Of a stretch of 64,000 bases of DNA, positions 33,561-44,710 are shown one piece after another (position 1 is the stretch's first letter; each line of letters opens with the position of its first letter). The notes under the pieces were generated by a model. That model saw nothing but the letters and a program-made list of their open reading frames with translations, had not been told where the DNA came from and made no database searches. Source of the DNA: Rhytidiadelphus loreus (Eukaryota > Streptophyta > Bryopsida > Hypnales > Hylocomiaceae); NCBI GenBank assembly GCA_947034895.1, contig OX344764.1, positions 4,340,001 through 4,404,000 of the forward strand, in the 5' to 3' direction. The translations under genes and the position numbers were made by a program.

Positions 33561-33987
33561 CAAAGCAATTGTATTATTTTCCCAACTTGATTCTTTTCAA
33601 GCCATAAAAGACACATTTGACATGATCTTTTGATAGTTATTAATCCAAAAGATATAAGTTGTTTTGAGTGATTTTGAGTGATTCTTCAATTGCATCCATA
33701 ACTTGTACACCTCAAAGTGCCTATCTCACAACTCCAACAATATTTGTAAATTCTAATTTATTCAAAAGTAATACATTTATACTTCTAAATATTGACTATT
33801 GTCTAGTTGGTTTTTTAATCTCATACACTCAATATTCTATATACATTGTAGAATACAATACCATAATGTAAAAATCTACGTTGTATACAAGCAAAAAAAA
33901 AAGTTGAGGGACAAATTACAAAATGATATAAGCATGCATCAATGCATGACTTGTATTGTTTTGGAGTCACTTGTTGAATGTCTCACT

Positions 33988-34208
33988 CACTATAAGAAAC
34001 CCGTGTTTTATGTAACATTTTCATCATTTCTCGTGACGGATTTTAGTGGATGATCAATAAAACAACTTGTGTGGATGACAACTTGTGTGGATGTTATATT
34101 GGATGTTATTATTGACATAAAACACAAGTTGCTTTATTGAACGTCCACTAAAATCCATCACAAAAAATGATGAAAACGTCACATAAAACACGAATTTCTT
34201 ATCAAGTG
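33988..34208. mobile_element. Foldback element with CACT ends
   Basis: Arms of about 80 bp pair imperfectly. The left arm runs CACTATAAGAAACCCGTG, then TTTTATGTAACATTTTCATC. The right arm, reverse complemented, runs CACTTGATAAGAAATTCGTG, then TTTTATGTGACGTTTTCATC. The arms stay paired through CCACTAAAATCC and AAGTTGTTTTATTG. The flanking triplets are ACT and ACA, not identical. The ends suggest a CACTA-type MITE but this is not proven. Confidence 0.6.
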
Positions 34209-35503
34209 ACATGGCTTGATTGCATGTCTGACATAGCTTGTGATATAACTCTAGTAGAAACAATGAACCCAAAGGGTTACACTTGACAGTAAAAGTAGAC
34301 TTGATTGACTTTTTAATTATGGTTTCTATTTTTCAAGAACATCATGTGTTAATTAAAATAAGTTTTTATTTTATTTGTCACACTTTGAATTTTTGTAGAT
34401 TTTAGGACTTTTAAATACTTAAAGAAATAAATCTACAGATCACCAATTTTGCCAATACACTCACACAAGAGACCTACATCTAGAATTCAAAGGAAGTCTA
34501 AACATATAGATAAAATTTCTTGCTCTCCATTTGGGTGTAAAAAAGGCTCCATTTAGTGTGCACATTTTTAAACATTCACAAACACTCATCCATCATTTCT
34601 TTATGGAATCTGAGGTGGAATCTCATCTTTAACACATTATGAGGATGATTCATTTTTGGGTGGGGTGGGGGATTTATTTACTATTTCTGATCATTTCAAT
34701 ATCAAAGTATTCATTTTCTAGATTTTGCCTTAAACTTTTTTTTTATCTAAAACTTTTGGAGAAATTATTTCTTTGACTTAATGATTTAAGTGTTTAATAT
34801 TTGTGATACTCTATTAATCTTCTATATTTTATTTTTAATTTTTTGTTTTAAAAAACTCTCGTATTTATGGTAGTCCGATACTATTCCTAGATGAAAGTTT
34901 GAAACATAATTAGTAGATGGATGATTGTAAAAAGATTTGTACTATATTCTATAATACCTTGTATATCAAACTCTTTTCAAGCATAATTTAGAAGAAAAAA
35001 TATTTCTTGTCGCTTAAATTCATAGTGATAACAAAGGCCATGAGAGAAGTAACCTCTCTAAACATAAATATAAAATCTTTTGATCATTAGCATATGTATA
35101 AAAAAAACAAAGTATATACCTCCATAGAAAAAATAGAATACCCTAAAAATTGGTGAAATACTAAAGATTCTCTAACAATGCATGAATGCAAGAACACTAG
35201 TGTTCATTGATTGTGTTTTGGCCATAATTTTTGCATTATGACTCCAAAAGACTCAAGATTAATGGAAAAGGTACTCATGATTATTATATTAATACTTTCG
35301 CCATTTTTTTTCCATATATAAAAATGTTTTAATATTTAAAAATAACCTTTTGAATGTCACACTTGCTAAATTAGGGGGAATTAGTACTAATTCTACCTTA
35401 AAAAACCAAATTTGGACCTAAAATTTGAAAGGGATGATAAGCAATTTTGTTAAAATGTCACCATTCCACGTACTACTTTGGCAAAACAAATGTACACATA
35501 CTA
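34209..35503. other. AT-rich spacer before the secreted-protein cluster
   Basis: No gene was seen. At about 35,442-35,485 a piece GCAATTTTGTTAAAATG, then CCATTCCAC and TTTGGCA, matches the repeat found at 37,738 and 60,873. It marks where homology to the 3' flank of the other A copy stops. Confidence 0.5.
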
Positions 35504-35740
35504 GTATTGACATATGTAAGATGTAATACAATTCTCAATACACTGAATACAGTGCATCTCTTGCAATTGGAAGCGCAGTATATATGAATTGAATGATTTT
35601 CATCACAATATATATCCATGTCCATTTTTTCAACATACATGTTGTCATACAGAATTCTTGTAGAACACATGCACGACCATCGACCAACCATGCCAGCTGA
35701 ATCTTTGCGGTGGAATTGTAACTAGGACTCTGGAGTCTCC

Positions 35741-35746
35741 TTTATT
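35741..35746 (-). terminator. AATAAA polyadenylation signal of gene A1
   Basis: TTTATT on the plus strand reads AATAAA on the gene strand, about 150 bp after the stop. The context ACTAATAAAGGAGACTCC is kept in all four complete gene copies. Confidence 0.6.
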
Positions 35747-35894
35747 AGTTCGCATTGACATACATTCATGATCTGGGAATCTGGGATCCGCACATGGCCG
35801 GTGTTCTCTGTGGAGATTGTCACTTGAGCACGCTCTTCGCATTAATTCAAGTACGTAATCTCTATGTACCATGAAATACATGGTGGCTACTCGA

Positions 35895-36655
35895 TCAGCA
35901 GTGCGGAACAATGTCGCAGTGACTTGCGGGAGAAGCGTTGGCACACTGCAGGTCCAAATCTGTGACATAACCCGAGTTGCCACTGGGAGACGCGACAACC
36001 TTGAGCCACCAGGGGTCCAGTATAACAACCGAGCTTTGAAGTCGGCATACCACGTCGACAATGCTATTCGCCGGCAGCTTGGTCCACAGGAAGTCCCCTG
36101 TCCCGGGCTGCTCCTGCATGTGAGTCGCTCTCAGAGTTCGGCCTTTCACGACTGCTTGTGCAACGTCGGCGAAGCAGATGCTTGCCACCAGCACCGCCAC
36201 CACAAACATTAGCGAAAACTTCCTGCGCATGCATAATTATGTGGGATTACAGCTCAGTACTAAACCTTGCACTCGTACTCGTACTGACAACAACAAGAAT
36301 TTCAACAAGAACAACATCAACGTGAATGTGAACACCAGCGCGAATGAATTGAAGAGGCCGTCATAGAAATACGTATATCTAACCACGCTGCGAAGGTACA
36401 GTAGCTAGCTAGGACACAAACTGATTAATTGTATTGTGAAATGGTACCCAATCGCTTCACGCACCTGCACTCTATCGATATAAGCATATCATCATATCGT
36501 CTCCAGATGCAATATATTATCGCAATCCAGAATGGAAGAGTGATATATCAGTAAGTAACTGCGAATTAAACCAAGTAAAACAAGAAACGAACTGGTTGTG
36601 TGCAACTTGCAAGACACGGAAGAGCTAAGATGGAGCCCAACCTTGCCGTCGCCAT
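35895..36655 (-). CDS. Small secreted four-cysteine protein, type A, copy 1 (SH3b-like pattern)
   Basis: Proposed exons are 36642-36655 (ATGGCGACGGCAAG, GTTGGG donor) and 35895-36222 (acceptor GCGCAG), giving 113 residues beginning MATARKFSLMF. A one-exon reading from the ATG at 36,230 gives MRRKFSLMF and 111 residues. Either way a signal peptide runs to about ADVAQA. The mature chain of about 85 residues holds four cysteines (VVCRL, LQCAN, SHCD, PHC-end), enough for two disulphides. The middle (LPANSIVDVVCRLQSS, WWLKVV, GNSGYVTDLDLQC) follows the turn pattern of bacterial-type SH3 (SH3b) domains: a small barrel ending in WWxV and GYV. Export to the cell wall or apoplast is inferred; molecular function is unknown. 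It is head to head with paralogue B1. The coding exon is identical in protein to A2 at 59,030. Confidence 0.65.
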
Positions 36656-37159
36656 CGGGTATACCTGTGTCTCGTTCTCTCAGATTAATTTGAAAACCTG
36701 TGCACAACACAAACACCACACAGTACGTGAGTAGTCTCCTGATGGGCAAATAATTAAATTCCTCTGTATATATACATATATGTACAAGCGAAATGAAACA
36801 GTCATGCTCAACAGAACGTACGAAGGCCTGGGGTCTAAGAAGTTAAAGCGAGCGATATGAGAGAGTGACGAGTTGCAAATCTCGAAAGAGCCACAAACTT
36901 CACGGGAACAAGCAAGCCAGCATTGGCAAGTATATATATCGATCCTAACTGGAATTAAGTGATCGAAATGAGCAAGCAAGCCAGCATGCAACACACAGCG
37001 GCGATCAGACAGTATGCAACTCTACCGTGTCAGTCTGTGCACGTACTTCGGAGAGAATGTGGAAGAATGAGAAAGCAGCAAGGTACGTGGGAAGATCTTG
37101 GAAGTGGTGCTCGAGGAGCAGCGAAGCCAGAGTCACAATGTGGGCCGAGCGAGGACGCT

Positions 37160-37169
37160 GCTTATATCC
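37160..37169 (-). promoter_or_regulatory. TATA-like box of gene A1
   Basis: The gene strand reads GGAGCAGGATATAAGCAGCG, lining up with GGAGCAGTATATAAACAGAC of the B genes. Downstream leader words (CTTCCAAG.TCTTCCCAC, CCTTGCTGCTT, CTCTCCGAAGTACGTGCACA) are also shared, which supports a real core promoter and leader. Confidence 0.65.
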
Positions 37170-37694
37170 TGCTCCGCAGGCGGATGAAAGGCGGATGGAA
37201 GCTGCTTGGTTCTCATACATCCAACTGAACGCTCGACTTGCACCCCCGGGTTGACTGAAGGGGTCTCTGGAAGCATCTCAAATGGAATACTTTTGGCATC
37301 CCTGAAATGAGGCCCACCACATTTTTTTTAGTGCCATTGAAGGTTACTTTAGAAGATGACCCTCCTTTGTATCATGGAAAACATTATAATTATCATTGTT
37401 CCAAGCTTTTAGAAGGACGAAGGGAGGGGAGCTCACTTTAGTATGCTATATTTATAATGTTATGAAATCATCAAGGTGGAAATTTTCACCTGGTTTGTTG
37501 ATTGGAAATCACAATTGATGTATCTATGTAGATATGTAAAGGTCATTTTTTCCATTTTAAAGGGATTCAAGATCAATATATTGCATCTTTAGAAGATTAA
37601 TAAAACTTTCTAGTACCTAGTATGCCATTCATACAACAAAAGAGCAATGAGAACACACGTATTGAAGTACAAGGCAATGATTTTTCTATTTGTA

Positions 37695-37985
37695 AAAATC
37701 TCTTATGCAATCTAATTAAGGTCATTTGATAAGATGGGCAATTTTGTTAAAATGGTGCCATTCCACTATTTTGGCAGCTTTCATAGTTCAAACCGTGTGG
37801 TTTGAAATGTTCAACCATCTTAGATATTTGAAATCTATACCTTTTCTAGATGTCTGAAATCTACTCATATTCTAGATGCCATTTTTAAAATTTAGACCGT
37901 GTAGTTTGAAATTTATATAATTATGTCCTAGATTTTTGAAATCTATACTTTAACAAAGATTATAGAATATATTTTTTGCTAAAAC
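37695..37985. repeat. TIR-like repeat at the centre of the A1-B1 spacer
   Basis: The stretch starts at about 37,735 with GATGGGCAATTTTGTTAAAA, then TGGTGCCATTCCAC, and carries repeated TTTGAAATCTATAC.TT and TAGATGTCTGAAATCTAC words. The same sequence is at 60,868-61,095, and a reversed relative is at about 58,025-58,136. It separates two mirror-image flanks of genes A1 and B1. Confidence 0.5.
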
Positions 37986-38918
37986 AAAAAACCATTGCCT
38001 TGTATGTCAATTGATATGTGTGTTCACATTCCTCTTTTGTTGTATTAATGACATAGGTACTATAGAATTTCATTTTCTAAACATGAAATTTGTTGGTTAA
38101 GGGATCCTTTGAAATAGAAAAGATGGCCTTCATATGTATGAATACATACATCAATTGTGATTTTCCATCAACAAGGTGGGAATTTCCACATTGATGATTT
38201 CATAGCATTGTATGTATAGCACACTAGATTGACCACAGTGAGCTCCCCTCCCCTTGTCCTTTAAAAGTCTTGGGAAATGGTATGATGTTTTCCATAATAC
38301 CTCGCATACTACAATGAGGGATATGTTCTAAAGTTCTTCTGGCACTAAAAAAATGTAGTAGGCCCCCAATGGTAGCCTATGAAGAAAATTCTCTTGCGGA
38401 ACAAGCTTTTAGCAAAGGCCCTCTCATTTCAAGGATGCAAAAGGGACACCTACACGTGGGTGGTTGGTGGTACAACACCGTCTTCGAAACAATAGGATGG
38501 TTAACAAAGAAGTATAAAAAAGGTTACATTAGTCTCTGACTTGTTGTGCAAAACGAAAGAGTAAAATGTGTTCGATTTGAGATGCTTTTGGAGGCCACGG
38601 TGAATTGATCCCCTTTCCTTGGCCCCTCAAAAACGCTGAAGTTTTTTCTAATTTTCCATGCATGATAAGAATTTTAAAGTTTGAATTCGTATTTGCAACC
38701 ACATTAGTTGGGTGAGGAGGTGTGTAAGGTGAATTAATGAAGCACAAAACAGGGGGATTTTTTGGTACTGGCATCCCTGGAATGACGGGCTTGGAGAGGA
38801 GACCGACCCTTCTGGAGGTCCCACGGCCGCTGCTCAGCCAACTCGTGTACCCCGCGCAAGTCTCGCCTTGGATGGACGAGAACCCACTGAAGCAACTTTC
38901 ATCCGAGAGGGGGAGCAG

Positions 38919-38926
38919 TATATAAA
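38919..38926 (+). promoter_or_regulatory. TATA box of gene B1
   Basis: TATATAAA lies in GGGAGCAGTATATAAACAGA. Transcription probably starts around 38,945-38,955. The same box is at 53,207-53,214 (minus) and 62,977-62,984. Confidence 0.75.
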
Positions 38927-39408
38927 CAGACTCCGCGCTCCGTAACTCTCAGTGCTTTCCTGCTCCAGCAACACCATCGCCGCTTTGCTTCCAAGGTCTT
39001 CCCACCTTGCTGCTTCCTCATTCTGCAATATTTCTGTGCTCTCCGAAGTACGTGCACACACACGATAGAGTCGCATCCTGCCTGATGTTTTCGATCGCCA
39101 CTGTGTGTTGCTTGCTGGCTTGCTCATTTCGATCACGTTCCTTTATTTCGGATGTGCATACTTAATTGCCAATTAAGTATGGTTGGCTTGTCCTGATTAA
39201 GCTCCTGGTGCTTTCGAGAAGTTGGAACTCGTCACTCTCTCATACCTCCAACTTCTTAGACCCCAGGCCAGGCCTTCGCTCGCTTGTACATATATGTACA
39301 CGTACTCACAAGAAATCCCCCGTGGGGAGACGACTAACTTACTGCGCGGTGTCCGTGATGTGCACAGGTTTTCCATCAATCGGAGAGAGCGAGACACAGG
39401 TGTACCCG

Positions 39409-40118
39409 ATGGCGACGGCAAGGTTGTGCTCAGATCCGATCCATCTTCTTCCGTGTCTTGCAAGTTGCAACCAGTCCGTTTAATTTCTTGTTTGAGTTTC
39501 GCAGTTACTGATATCACTGTAATTCCGTAGTTCTGCATGCATGTGTCATAGCTCGCTAGAGTCCACTGACTTCGACGAAGAGGCAACGAGGGCAGTTCTT
39601 GCTGTCTGGGCCTCCGCAGCCTTCGATAGGAATACGTGATTTTATTACGGACTCTGCAATTGATTCATTCACGCTGGTGTTCGCATTCACGTTGGTGTTG
39701 TTGATTATATTCTTGTTGAAATTCTTCTTGTTGTCAGCAGGAGTACGAGTGCATCACGGTTTAATACGTAGCTGTAATCATGTGCAGGAAGCTTTCGCTG
39801 GTGTTCGCGGTGGCGGTGCTGGTGGCAAGCATCTGCTTCGCCGACGTCGCTGAAGGAAACGTGCTGGGTCGAACGCTGAAAGAGACCAAACTGCAGGAAC
39901 AGGCCGGGACAGGGCAATTCACGTGGGTCAAGCTGCCGGCGAATACCTTAGTCAACGTGGAGTGCCGACTTCAAAGCTCGACCATTGGACCGGACAACTG
40001 GTGGCTGAAGGCTACCGTCATGATTCCCAATGGCGACTCGGGTTATGTCGCAGATTTCGACATGCAGTGCGCCGGCGATACTCCCGCGGGTCACTGCGAC
40101 CCTGCTCCTCACTGTTGA
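39409..40118 (+). CDS. Small secreted four-cysteine protein, type B, copy 1 (SH3b-like pattern)
   Basis: Proposed exons are 39409-39422 (ATGGCGACGGCAAG) and 39788-40118, joined across a 365-nt GT-AG intron. They give 114 residues opening MATARKLSLVFAVAVLVASI. A one-exon alternative starts at 39,780 with MCRKLSLVF (112 residues). The signal peptide ends near ADVAEG. The mature part has four cysteines (VECRL, MQCAG, GHCD, PHC-end) and the segments WVKLPANTLVNVECRL, WWLKATV and NGDSGYVADFDMQC, an SH3b-like pattern. An upstream leader exon probably ends at GAA before GTACGT (about 39,047), with the next acceptor at GTGCACAG (39,367). AATAAA is at 40,260-40,265. The gene is a paralogue of A1, a mirror duplicate of 52,015-52,724, and near-identical to B3. 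Function unknown; an apoplastic role is inferred. Confidence 0.7.
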
Positions 40119-40259
40119 CGAGCTAGCCACCACGGTATTTCATGGTAGTCACGTAGAGCTTACTTGAATGGGAAGAGCGTGCTCTAGCCGGTGACCATCT
40201 CGAGCGGGAACACCATGTGCAGATCCCATTTCATGAGTGTATGTATGTCCATGTGAACT

Positions 40260-40265
40260 AATAAA
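40260..40265 (+). terminator. AATAAA polyadenylation signal of gene B1
   Basis: AATAAA lies about 140 bp after the stop codon, in the context ACTAATAAAGGAGACTCC conserved in every complete copy. Confidence 0.6.
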
Positions 40266-40696
40266 GGAGACTCCCTGGAGCTATCCAGCTAAGTGTTATA
40301 TTGTCCCAGTTATATGATGCAATTCCACCGTACGTGGAGATTAATATGTGGATCATGTTTGTGAAATCTCCAAGTAAGAATTCTGTATGTCTTCCTTTTT
40401 GTCGCAAATTGCCCTGATAGGAGATCCAGGGATACATTTGGTGACAAGCATGCATACCCTGCTCTTAACTTCCAAAGTTCCGAGAGATCGCTCCGCGCTC
40501 TGTTAGTATGGAGGTAGAATCGTATTGCATCTCAGTTACATCATGCATGTGTGAGCACCGGTAGAGTGCCGAACGTGACTGTACATACGGACTCTCCGGA
40601 GTATTTATCAGTTTCCAATTGCAATAGCGGTCAACAGGCTTTCTTCAGCTCGTCGATCCATCTCTATTTACCTTAAATGTTTATTTTTCCTTTGTG

Positions 40697-42290
40697 TTGT
40701 TTGATACACTAAGATCGAAGAAACCGTGAGTACTATACTGGCAGCCTTCTTGGTATTGTTGGATACTTGGATGAGGAGGTGTGTATGGACTTTGTTTCAT
40801 GGTGTTTCAATCTATGGTGCAAAAGGTTATAGAGTTTAAATTTTTTATGGATTAGAAAATTGAATAAAATTATCTTTTGTTTTGAAAAAATCATAACTTT
40901 CACATTGCAATCCATGTTCAAACGTCACAAATAAAGCCTTGCATTCCTTGATGCTTAAAACTTTTCATGTGTTTGGTTTTCTATAATAATGAAAAACACA
41001 AGCTCTCACACCACAACAAAGCCCTTGTGCTCCTTGTGCCTTGAGTTTGTACATAAATGAATTTTTAAGTTTTTATGAATTGAAAGATTGAAAAAATCAT
41101 TTTCACTTTTGTTTTGACAATGTCAGTAGTACAAGCCTACAAGGGACACTTGTCTATGTTTTTAGTTAATTATTATTTTTGTGCTTTTGTTTGATATGGT
41201 GAGATCTATGTATTTTGTAGGCTAACATGCTAGATTTTTAGAATTGTTGGAAATCTCTTTGCAAGGAAGGGTGCACCAACTTTGTTTTCTAGCTTTTGGA
41301 CCTAAAGTATGAAAGTTATTGAATTTCAATGTTTTTCTTAATCCATAAATCCATAAGTTGAATTAAATTCTTTGTTTTTTTGTAAAATCATAAATTTCAC
41401 ATTGTGACATATGACATTTGATGTCCAAACACCATGAAACAAAAACCTTACACTGTTTTGCACACAAAGCTTTCTATGCATATCAAGAATACAACCTCTT
41501 TTACCACAACAAAGCCCTAGCTTGCACGCTTTCTTTCCATTGTAATAATTATGAATTTTGGAGTTATTTTCAAATTAATTTTTTTTTTCAATTTTTCAAT
41601 TTGATTGTGGCAACAACATAGTGTTGTCAAGACACGCCAATCTATACCTTTGATTAGATTGTTTGTTTTGTTTGATACACTTAAATCTATAAAATCGTGA
41701 GTCCCCTTATGGCGTTCTTGGTACCATTGCAATGCTTTGCATGAAGAGGGGTGCATGGACTTTGTTTTGTGTCATTTGAATCCAACTAACCATGGTCTAA
41801 AAGTTCTTGAATTTCAAAATTTTATGAGTTTCAAAAATTGAATTAAATTATCTTTGTTTTGAAAAAAAAAATTCGCATCACATATCCAAATGCCAAGGAA
41901 ATAAAGCCCTTGCACTCTTTTGTACATAGAGTTTTCTATTAGTATCAGGAATGAAACCTTTTACACTACAACAAAGCCTTTCACTACTAGAAAACGCTGA
42001 AATTTCAACAATTTCAGTTGATTTGGTCGCCTTGTTCCGATCACTTTTCTGTTGATTTCAACAAAAATTTGTTAAAATTAACAAATTTTTGTTGAAATCA
42101 ATAGAAAAGTGATCGGAACAAGGCCACCAAATCAACTGAAATCTGTTGAAATTTCAGTGTTTTCTAGTAGTGTTTGCACTCCTTTGTGCTTAAAAAATAT
42201 TGAATTTCAATGATTTTTATAAATTAGAATATTATATTTAGTTTTAATTTGGATGTGAAAAATTAGCAATGGTTCACGCCACACTAATAG
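40697..42290 (+). repeat. Three-copy imperfect tandem repeat, about 485 bp
   Basis: Units begin near TTGTTTGATA at 40,697, 41,187 and 41,668. Each continues with a G-rich GAGG or GAAGGG turn, TGGACTTTG or CAACTTTG, TTGAATT.AATT, CATCAC or TCACATT, then CACAACAAAGCC. One related unit lies reversed at about 57,730-58,015. The first unit crosses the inner edge of the near-perfect inverted repeat. Confidence 0.7.
41982..42172. mobile_element. CACTA-type foldback MITE with TTT target duplication
   Basis: The 191-bp element begins CACTACTAGAAAACGCTG and ends with its complement TTTTCTAGTAGTG. Almost the whole element folds back on itself: arms of about 90 bp around a short centre near 42,078, with few mismatches. 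TTT flanks it at 41,979-41,981 and 42,173-42,175. Terminal CACTA and a 3-bp duplication mark the CACTA superfamily. It sits in the third unit of the 485-bp array. Confidence 0.88.
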
Positions 42291-43227
42291 TGTGTAAGGT
42301 AAAACTGTCCAATATGGACAAAAGACTCGCTTAAGACACTTCAAAAATGATCTACTATAGTTTGTTTTTTAATAAATGAGATTTCAGCTACATTGGATTG
42401 AGTTAGTGGCTTCAATCAATGTCTTAGGTGACAATTTTGGAGTGATTAGTGGTTACAATAGGATTTTTAAAATTTTGAGTGTAAATTTATTGAAGAAAGT
42501 AATCTATTTAGGTCTTTGAAGTATGGCCATGTTAGTTGTTGCTTTTGGTGAGTATGAAGACCATTATGAAGACACTTTTTATTTGTTTTGAATGGAGTAG
42601 TCTAAAGACTCTTTTAGCCTTTAATGGATAGAGTACTTCAAAAAATCTTAACAAATTCATGCTTTGATGAAAAAATATAATTTCAATTGCTCTTGCCAAT
42701 TTGCCATTTCTCTTAATTGTCTTTATATATGGGATTTATTTATTTTAAATTCAACAATTGCATGAAGGCAAACTCCTCATTCTACCCATGATGGATTGTT
42801 CAATTTTATGCTACCACTAACATTGCTTTCCAAGCAAAGAGTTTATACTCACTATAGTCCATTTTGACAATTTCTTGAACCTTCGAATTTATTAATTATA
42901 CTGATGTCGTCACCTTTATGATAAATTTATGAATGAATGATATAATAATGCATCAATTTGATAATTTGAAGACAAAATTCCATTGCAAAGATCCTTAGAA
43001 GGACATAAATCATTTGTTGCAAGGTTAAATTCAATGCTTATTTTACAATACAACGACTTAAGTAAACAATTTTATTCTAGTTTTTCATACTTATCAGGTA
43101 CTATATATTACATCAATATAGCTTATGCACAAATTAAATAGTAGAATTAAATGATAATAGATAACATTTATTCAAGTAACAAATTTAAACAATCAATTCA
43201 TAATGTAGTTTATATAAGGACTTGTAT

Positions 43228-43737
43228 GTGAATCATTAGATGATATACGAGGCCTCCGAGAGATTGTCTAACCATGGTTCCCCATACTGTGAACCATGGC
43301 TGAACAATAGAACAATTAGGTTATTTAATAATAAAATTAAAAATTAAAAAAATATTTAATTTAATTTAATTTTTTTCTTTAAATATTTAAAAATAAATTT
43401 TAAAAATAAATTTTAAAAATAAATTTTAAAAATAAATTTTAAAAATAAATTTTAAAAATAAATTTTAAAAATAAATTTTAAAAATAAATTTTAAAAATAA
43501 ATTTTAAAAATAAATTTTAAAAATAAATTTTAAAAATAAATTTTAAAAATAAATTTTAAAAATAAATTTTAAAAATAAATTTTAAAAATAAATTTTAAAA
43601 ATAAATTTTAAAAATAAATTTTAAAAATAAAATTTTTCCTCTGCCACATCGGACTGTTGGTTCTGCGATGTTTCCACAATCCAGGAATGTCAAGGAACTC
43701 ATAGTCTCTCAATGGGCTAAAAAAACATGTAATGAAT
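43228..43737. mobile_element. TIR element carrying an expanded minisatellite
   Basis: The ends match the element at 48,288-48,532 in opposite orientation. The left end has CATTAGATGATATACGAGGC and CGAGAGATTG; the right has GGAACTCATAGTCT, GGGCT and CATGTAATGAA. Shared interior words are GTGAACCA.GGC, CTGCCACAT and CCACAATC.AGGAA. The middle is replaced by a 13-bp array. No coding sequence is present. Confidence 0.7.
43388..43630 (+). repeat. 13-bp minisatellite, about 18-19 copies
   Basis: Unit AAAAATAAATTTT repeats perfectly for about 243 bp with no spacers. The unit is a near-palindrome of A and T only. Confidence 0.95.
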
Positions 43738-44710
43738 ATATAATTTTTTTCATTAAACATGATCAAAATTCGGGTTGAACTTTGTATTAAAAAGGATTTT
43801 TATTTTTATTTTTATTTTTGAGTATTATACAAAATGTGAAAGTTTTCAAATTGTATATAATAGAAAAAGTCTTTTCTTATTCTATCATATGATTATGTAA
43901 TCACATTATTTTCAGGGAATCAATCACATTGCAAATTATGAAGTAATAGGCACTTATTCTACCATTGTAAAAGTTGACAAGTTGATATCCAAACTTCAAT
44001 AGGAACTTAATTCAGTTTAGTAAAGAAAATTTTGTTTTTTTGCTAAAAAAAAATATATTAATCTTAATTAATCTATGGTGAAATATTATTTGTAAACATG
44101 ATAAATTATGTAACTATGATTAGTAGATTAACCCATAAAGGTATTCAATGTTTTTAAGCCCAAAACTACTTCAAAGTACTTAAATCCAAAGCAAGGCTAA
44201 AATCTTCATTTGTATTTATTCATTAACAAATCCAACCGTAGGATCCTTTAGTTAATTTGTTAGAATACACTATACCAAAATTTTAAAATAAGAAACCTTA
44301 TCAAATGCAAGATCAAATTTCTTGAATATCAAAAAGAAGTATTTTCAACTCTTTTCAAATGATTAGATTTCATAGTTCAAACTTCAAACTACTTGCACAA
44401 AACTGTGTAAATCTTATAATTTATTACTCTCCAGTCTCCACAATATGTTGAAGAAATAAGTTGAAAATACATATTAAAAAATTCATACAAAAATTATTTC
44501 ATATTCATGATTGAAAAAAATAGTAAATAGAAAAAAACAAAGTATGATTTAAAATACTAAATTGTTAAAAATTTAGTTATGGAATTGAAAAATGCTAATT
44601 CTAATAGCTATAATAAACAATTTTCACCCATTAAATTTATTTATTTTTTAAAATATTGAAAATTGAGTTAAATAAAGGACTTCAAAGTTTATTTTAGAAT
44701 AGAGATTCCA

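Larger units (their letters stand above)
37991..41034. repeat. Left arm of a 3.04-kb nearly perfect inverted repeat (partner 51,099-54,142)
   Basis: Positions pair as x and 92,133 minus x. The sequence, compared through coding and non-coding parts, is identical apart from one mismatch noticed (T at 38,005 against G, i.e. C on the opposite strand, at 54,128). The arm contains the promoter, leader, gene B1 and its 3' flank. On the inner side identity drops abruptly after GCCCTTGTGCTCCTTG. On the outer side it stops before ACCATTGCC. Confidence 0.92.

Noticed and set aside
38834..39136. 100-codon antisense frame repeated in all B promoters
   Set aside because: It is antisense to the promoter and leader and is repeated only because the DNA is duplicated; no motif or start context supports it.
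43388..43630. Regular 13-bp repeats that could suggest a CRISPR-like array
   Set aside because: The units are contiguous with no unique spacers, purely A/T, and the DNA is eukaryotic; it is a minisatellite.
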